A DNA stretch of 53,766 nucleotides from JBBSHS01 sp038232515. GTDB lineage: Bacteria; Actinomycetota; Acidimicrobiia; Acidimicrobiales; JAUJNH01. The stretch spans positions 1 to 53,766 of the forward strand of contig JBBSHS010000007.1 in the NCBI GenBank assembly GCA_038232515.1. The letters run 5' to 3'. Of the stretch, positions 50,060-53,766 are shown one piece after another (the stretch's first letter is position 1; each line of letters starts with the position of its first letter). The notes below the pieces were generated by a model. That model saw only the letters and a list, made by a program, of their open reading frames with translations, was not told the DNA's origin and did not search any database. The translations under genes and the position numbers were made by a program.

Positions 50060-51535
50060 TCAGGGGATGTTGGCCGGACGCTGGCTGAGCATGGCGGTGA
50101 TGGTCAGAGTTCTGCCGTCCCGCACGATGCTGATCGGGACCCGGTCACCCGGCTTCTTCGACAGGACGATACGGCCCACGTCGGCAGTGGACTTCACCGC
50201 CTGCCCGGCGATGGCCGTGATGACGTCGTTGTCCTGGAGGCCGGCCGCCTCGGCCCCGGACCCGGGGGTCACGTCGGTCACGATGGCGCCGCTGTCGGTT
50301 CCCAGGTTGAAACGGCCGGCGATGTCGGGCGTGACCGTCACGGTGCCGACGCCCAGGAACGGGCCGTTCTGGCCGATGGTCTGGCCGCCTCCCTTGCGCA
50401 GCTCGTCCAGCAAGGGCTTGATCGTGTTGGTGGCGATGGCGAAACCGATGTTCTGAGCCGTCTCCTTCCCGCTGGCCTGCTGGATGACCGCCGTGTTCAT
50501 GCCCATGACGTCGCCTTCGGCGTTGACGAGCGGCCCGCCCGAGTTGCCCGGGTTGATGGCCGCGTCGGTCTGCAGCAGGCCGTCGAGTCGGTCGAGGCTG
50601 CGGTCTTTGGCGCTGATTATGCCCTCGGTCACGGTCGGTCCGCCCGGCAAGGCCAGGGCATTGCCGATGGCGACGACGCTGTCACCCACCTGCACCTTGT
50701 CCGAGTCACCCAGGTTGACCGGAGACAGACCGGTGGCACCCCTGATCTTGATCAGGGCCACGTCGTTGTTGACGTCACGGCCGACCAGGTCGGCCTGGCG
50801 GGGCTTGGTCTCGTTGAAGAGGGTGACGTTGACGGTGGTGGTGCCGGCGATCACATGGGCGTTGGTCAGGATCTGCCCGTCGGCGGTGAGGATCATCCCG
50901 GTGCCGTTGCTGGTGCCGTTGCTTACCCGTTGCTGGACCGACACGACGCCCGGCTCCACCCGGGCCAGCACCTGGCGGATGGTCTGGGGCTTGGTGAAGG
51001 CGCCGGTGCCGGGGCCGATCGACCTGGCCCCGGAGCTTGTGCTCGACGGGCTGGTGGAGTTGCCGTGGTCGGCGGCGGCGACGATGCCACCGCCCAGCAT
51101 GGACCCGATGAGCGCGGCCAAACCGGCCAACACGACCCAGTGGGGCGCTCGTGAGCCGGCCTGCCGGCTGGTGGACGGCGGTGCGCCGGCTCCGTCGCCG
51201 GGCCCCGGGCCTCCTTGGGCAGCGCCGCCGGGCAGCCAGCCGCCGTACGAGGCTCTCTGGTACGGCGCCGTCACGCCATCGGGCGCCGGGCTGCCATAGC
51301 GCCCCGGAGGCGGTGGAGCCGGGTCGGGGGACCCGCTGGCCTGCGCTCCGGCGGTCGCGTACCAGGGGTCGGCGGCGGCGGGCAGCTCACTGGTCGACGG
51401 GCCCGGGCGCCATGGCCCCGGGTCGGCTGCGCCACCATCGCCATCCGGCCCGGGCCATGGCCGAGCCCCGCCGGCCGTCTCAGCCCGCTTGGGCCACGAC
51501 TGCTGTGGCTCCGGCCAGATCCCCTCTTTGTCCAC
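50060..51535 (-). CDS. HtrA/DegP-type membrane-anchored serine protease
   Basis: A protein of 491 residues from GTG 51535, which has AGGAG (plus 51541-51545) five bases upstream. A proline/glycine-rich cytoplasmic head (1-130) precedes one membrane span (WVVLAGLAALIGSMLGGGIV), a trypsin domain with the complete triad (His227 in LTNAHVIAG, Asp258 in VNNDVALIK, Ser332 in NPGNSGGPLV), and a PDZ domain (SGAIVTDVTPGSGAEAAGLQ, DVITAIAGQAV). It degrades damaged exported proteins. It is divergent from a whiB gene. Another gene in the window (19585-20835) has the same build but lacks His and Ser. Confidence 0.95.
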   Translation of the reverse strand: MDKEGIWPEPQQSWPKRAETAGGARPWPGPDGDGGAADPGPWRPGPSTSELPAAADPWYATAGAQASGSPDPAPPPPGRYGSPAPDGVTAPYQRASYGGWLPGGAAQGGPGPGDGAGAPPSTSRQAGSRAPHWVVLAGLAALIGSMLGGGIVAAADHGNSTSPSSTSSGARSIGPGTGAFTKPQTIRQVLARVEPGVVSVQQRVSNGTSNGTGMILTADGQILTNAHVIAGTTTVNVTLFNETKPRQADLVGRDVNNDVALIKIRGATGLSPVNLGDSDKVQVGDSVVAIGNALALPGGPTVTEGIISAKDRSLDRLDGLLQTDAAINPGNSGGPLVNAEGDVMGMNTAVIQQASGKETAQNIGFAIATNTIKPLLDELRKGGGQTIGQNGPFLGVGTVTVTPDIAGRFNLGTDSGAIVTDVTPGSGAEAAGLQDNDVITAIAGQAVKSTADVGRIVLSKKPGDRVPISIVRDGRTLTITAMLSQRPANIP

Positions 51536-51651
51536 TCGGTCTCCTAGGCTACTGACATCCAGGAACGGGTTGTGCTCCGTACGATTTTCCTGAAACCTCA
51601 GACCGCCCCCCGGCGTTCCGATTGAGGACCAGAGGGATGCAGGAGGCAATG

Positions 51652-51888
51652 ATGGACACAGAATGGATGGCAGAAGGCAAGTGCCGGGAGGTCGAGCCTT
51701 CGGCGTTCTTCCCGAGCGACGGCGTCGGTGTCGACGCCGCCCGTCGGATCTGCGCCGATTGCCCGGTCAAGGGACCATGCCTCGAATATGCACTGCAGCA
51801 TCGCATCGATCACGGCGTCTGGGGCGGTGCCAGCGAACGTGAGCGACGGCGCATCGCCCGTGCCCGTCGGCTGGAAGCCCACGCCTAG
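51652..51888 (+). CDS. WhiB-family Fe-S transcription factor
   Basis: A protein of 78 residues. The four cluster cysteines lie in EGKCREV, RICADCPVKGPCLEY, and the G(V/I)WGG turn with the basic C-terminus is GVWGGASERERRRIARARR. Several ATG codons are in frame; ATG 51652 has AGGAGG five bases upstream and starts the family-typical MDTEWM. WhiB proteins carry a 4Fe-4S cluster and bind the principal sigma factor to redirect transcription. It is divergent from the HtrA gene with a 116-base gap. Confidence 0.95.
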   Translation: MDTEWMAEGKCREVEPSAFFPSDGVGVDAARRICADCPVKGPCLEYALQHRIDHGVWGGASERERRRIARARRLEAHA

Positions 51889-51904
51889 ACCGAAGGTGAA
51901 GGCG

Positions 51905-52273
51905 TCAGCTCTGCTTCTTCAGCAACGCCTCGAGCTCCGCCTTGGTCAGGGTGACCTTGTCCTCTGACGCCGGGACGGCGCTGGCCTGGGCCTTCAGGGC
52001 CGTCAACTCGGCCTGGGTGAGCGTGACCGTTTCTTCGTGGCGCTGGACCGTGGGCTGAGCGACGGGCTGCGCCGCAGCCGCCTTCAACCGGTCGACCTCG
52101 GCCTTGCTGAGGGTGACCGTCTCGTCGTCGGACGAGGTGCCGATCGAGGTCCTCTCGAACTCGTTCTTCGCCTCGCCCAGTGAGCGGGCCAGCTTGGGCA
52201 GCCGGGTGGCGCCGAACAGCAACAGGACGATGACAAGGACGATTAGAAGCTCAGGTGCTCCGATGCTGGACAT
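51905..52273 (-). CDS. tatA: TatA-family translocase protein with repeated tail
   Basis: A protein of 122 residues. MSSIGAPELLIVLVIVLLLF is the short membrane helix; GATRLPKLARSLGEAKNEFE with the FG hinge and amphipathic helix is typical of TatA. The tail is unusual. The motif (E/D)xVTLxxAExxxLxx occurs three times (residues 51-64, 81-94, 105-118) with Ala/Gln/Pro spacers. TatA multimers form the pore for folded proteins. tatB and tatC are not in the window. It is convergent with the whiB gene. Confidence 0.92.
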   Translation of the reverse strand: MSSIGAPELLIVLVIVLLLFGATRLPKLARSLGEAKNEFERTSIGTSSDDETVTLSKAEVDRLKAAAAQPVAQPTVQRHEETVTLTQAELTALKAQASAVPASEDKVTLTKAELEALLKKQS

Positions 52274-52352
52274 TGGTCTCCTCAAGAACGTCTCGGCGCA
52301 ACGGTAGTGCTCCGGCGCCCCGTCGACGTAGCAGGGCTACGGTCCTCTTGCC

Positions 52353-53210
52353 GTGGACGGATGGCTGGAGTGTGTCATCAACCTGAGCGAGGGCCGACGG
52401 CTCGACCTGGTGGCGACCATCGGGGCCGCCGCCAGGGCGAACCTGCTCGACACCCATTCCGACACCGGTCACCACCGCTGCGTGCTCACGCTGGGAGGTC
52501 CCGCCCGAGCCGTCGAGGCCGCGGCCCGGGCGGTGACGGCGGCCGCGCTCACCTCGCTCGACCTGTCCGCCCACGCCGGAGCCCATCCCCGCATAGGGGT
52601 GGTCGACGTGGTGCCCTTCGTGCCGTTGGCCGGGTCGACGATGGCCGCAGCCGTCGCCGCCCGCGACCGGTTCTGCACTTGGGCCGGCGCCGCCCTGCGT
52701 CTGCCCTGCTTCCGCTACGGCCCCGAACGGTCCCTTCCCTCTGTGCGCAGCCGCGCCTTCACCGCCCTGCGCCCCGACTGCGGTCCGGACACCCCCCATC
52801 CGACGGGCGGCGCCTGCGCCGTGGGGGCGAGGGGAGTGCTGGTGGCCTGGAATCTGTGGCTGGCCGACGCCGACGTAGCCGAGGCCCGGCGGATGGCGTG
52901 CGCCTTGCGGGCGATGGGCCCGGCCGTCCGGTCCCTCGGTCTGGATGTGGGTGGACAGGCTCAGGTGAGCTGCAACCTGGTCGACCCCGGCCTCGTGGGC
53001 CCCGGTGCCATCCTCGACGTGGTCGAACGCGTGACACCGGTCGAGCGCTGCGAACTGGTCGGCCTGCTGCCCGCTGCGGTCCTGGCCGCAGAGCAGCCCG
53101 AGAGGTGGGCCCGGCTCGACCTCTCCCCCGACCGCACGATCGAGGCCCGCCTGTTCCAGGCGGGCCTCGACGGGGGAAGATTCGATGTTGGGACACTCGA
53201 TGTGGGCTAG
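52353..53210 (+). CDS. Glutamate formimidoyltransferase
   Basis: A protein of 285 residues from GTG 52353. CVINLSEGRRLDLVATIGAA, LLDTHSDTGHHRCVLTLGG, AHAGAHPRIGVVDVVPFVPL and VGARGVLVAWNLWLADADVA match the formiminotransferase N- and C-subdomains (FTCD N-terminal half), including the histidines around HAGAHPR. It moves a formimino group from formiminoglutamate to tetrahydrofolate in histidine breakdown. No cyclodeaminase domain is fused and no hut gene is near. Its stop shares bases with the stop of the convergent whiB gene (CTAG 53207-53210). Confidence 0.9.
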   Translation: MDGWLECVINLSEGRRLDLVATIGAAARANLLDTHSDTGHHRCVLTLGGPARAVEAAARAVTAAALTSLDLSAHAGAHPRIGVVDVVPFVPLAGSTMAAAVAARDRFCTWAGAALRLPCFRYGPERSLPSVRSRAFTALRPDCGPDTPHPTGGACAVGARGVLVAWNLWLADADVAEARRMACALRAMGPAVRSLGLDVGGQAQVSCNLVDPGLVGPGAILDVVERVTPVERCELVGLLPAAVLAAEQPERWARLDLSPDRTIEARLFQAGLDGGRFDVGTLDVG

Positions 53211-53491
53211 GCCGATGACACCGCCCCGGTCGAGTGGCGGGCCAAGACGCGGGCACGGCGGATGCGGCGGCGCTCCCGCTCGCTCAGGCCGCCCCAGATG
53301 CCGAACTTCTCGCCGTTGGCCAAGGCGTACTCAAGGCAATCGTCGCGCACGACGCAACCCCGGCAGACCTCCTTGGCCTCTCGGGTGGAGGCCCCCCGCT
53401 CCGGAAAGAACAGATCAGGATCGACTCCCATGCAGTTCGCCTTGCGTTGCCATGTCGCTTGGGTGTCCTGCAGTCCTGCCAGCAGGTCCAT
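53207..53491 (-). CDS. WhiB2/WhmD-like Fe-S transcription factor
   Basis: A protein of 94 residues from ATG 53491, preceded by AGGGAGGT at seven bases. Cysteines lie in KANCMGV, EVCRGCVVRDDCLEY, followed by FGIWGGLSERERRRIRRARV. DPDLFFPERGASTREAKEVC is the conserved entry segment. It resembles WhiB2/WhmD, which control division and septation in mycobacteria. ATG 53509 is an alternative start. The gap upstream (53492-53766) should hold its promoter but no clear -35/-10 pair was identified. Confidence 0.94.
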   Translation of the reverse strand: MDLLAGLQDTQATWQRKANCMGVDPDLFFPERGASTREAKEVCRGCVVRDDCLEYALANGEKFGIWGGLSERERRRIRRARVLARHSTGAVSSA

Positions 53492-53734
53492 CGGCTCGAC
53501 CTCCCTCATGGTCCGGTTCCGATGCTCCACCGACGGCAGCAATACCACCGATGGAATTACAACAGTGTGATCATCCCCCATCCGAGCCCCATCCGCAAGC
53601 GAAACTCTGAGATTCCCACGCAGCCCGCCCGTTTTTGCCACCCGCAGCCAGGCTGGTCCTGCCGCCGTAGCACGCCGGCGCCGGGTTTCCCGCCGCAGCC
53701 AGACAAGGTTTGCCAGCGCAGCCGGCCGGGGGGC

Positions 53735-53754
53735 GTGGGGGCCTTGCCCCCCAC
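53735..53754. terminator. GC-rich hairpin at the right edge
   Basis: GTGGGGG (53735-53741) and CCCCCAC (53748-53754) form a 7-bp stem with a 6-base loop. It is probably a transcription terminator or a recurring GC hairpin; no U-tract is visible and no gene end on the right can be seen. Confidence 0.35.
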
Positions 53755-53766
53755 AGGTCGAGGATC

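Noticed and set aside
51536..51651. ECF-sigma promoter (GGAAAA ... CGTT) before the HtrA gene
   Set aside because: The -35 lacks the GGAAC core and spacing is loose; too weak to report as a site.

Overview
The window is about 54 kb of very GC-rich DNA with strong third-position GC bias. It comes from an actinobacterial chromosome: two WhiB-family proteins, a UPF0182 membrane protein, an 11-bp direct-repeat Pho box of the Streptomyces type, a membrane-anchored PDZ/Lon-like protease, HtrA proteins with a proline-rich cytoplasmic head, and a Zincin_2 (DUF2342) protein. The class is not fixed by the sequence. An MreB without MreC/MreD nearby and the general gene repertoire would fit Acidimicrobiia or a relative, but that is inference.

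Layout. Positions 1-2000 hold a decayed integrative element: a frameshifted sigma-like helix-turn-helix gene, an excisionase, and an integrase reduced to its C-terminal catalytic end. It lies against the 3' side of an initiator tRNA-fMet gene. Positions 2.2-12.2 kb are four leftward genes: a sensor histidine kinase, a FecR-domain secreted protein, a 956-residue protein that starts as a DivIVA coiled coil and ends in a phage minor-head (Mu F / SPP1 gp7)-like domain, and a UPF0182 membrane protein. Positions 12.4-23.3 kb hold envelope and miscellaneous genes: a PDZ/Lon-like protease, a proline-rich tail-anchored protein, a class E-like sortase, a HEAT-repeat protein, a beta-propeller plus MoaD-like pair, a MoaE / small membrane protein / MreB chain, an HtrA homologue that has lost catalytic residues, an atypical SDR and a Zincin_2 protein. 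Positions 23.3-23.9 kb are poorly coding. Positions 23.9-28.6 kb are a lipoprotein, two ABC ATPases and an FtsX-like permease. Positions 28.7-32.9 kb hold a phosphoesterase, an MFS transporter, an FGGY kinase and a DUF1360 protein.

Positions 32.9-48.6 kb form a phosphate and polyphosphate supercluster. It has a two-component pair (OmpR-type regulator, soluble PhoR/SenX3-like kinase), SurE, PstA-PstC-PstS leftward with a Pho box, PstB divergent, an Rrf2 regulator, PhoU, a HemK-like methyltransferase, exopolyphosphatase, a SixA-type phosphatase, a Nudix hydrolase (together equivalent to the two halves of mycobacterial MutT1), a CYTH-CHAD protein and polyphosphate kinase. The genes together cover phosphate sensing, uptake, and storage or breakdown as polyphosphate. 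The last 5 kb holds a ROK sugar kinase, a small unknown protein, an intact HtrA protease, WhiB, TatA, glutamate formimidoyltransferase and a second WhiB.

The two most striking observations are an apparent 9-bp microinversion flanked by 8-bp inverted repeats at codons 15-17 of the exopolyphosphatase gene, which restores the family consensus when flipped, and the DivIVA/phage-head-domain fusion within its four-gene cluster. Start codons were chosen from Shine-Dalgarno sequences, overlaps and family alignment from memory. No search could be run.
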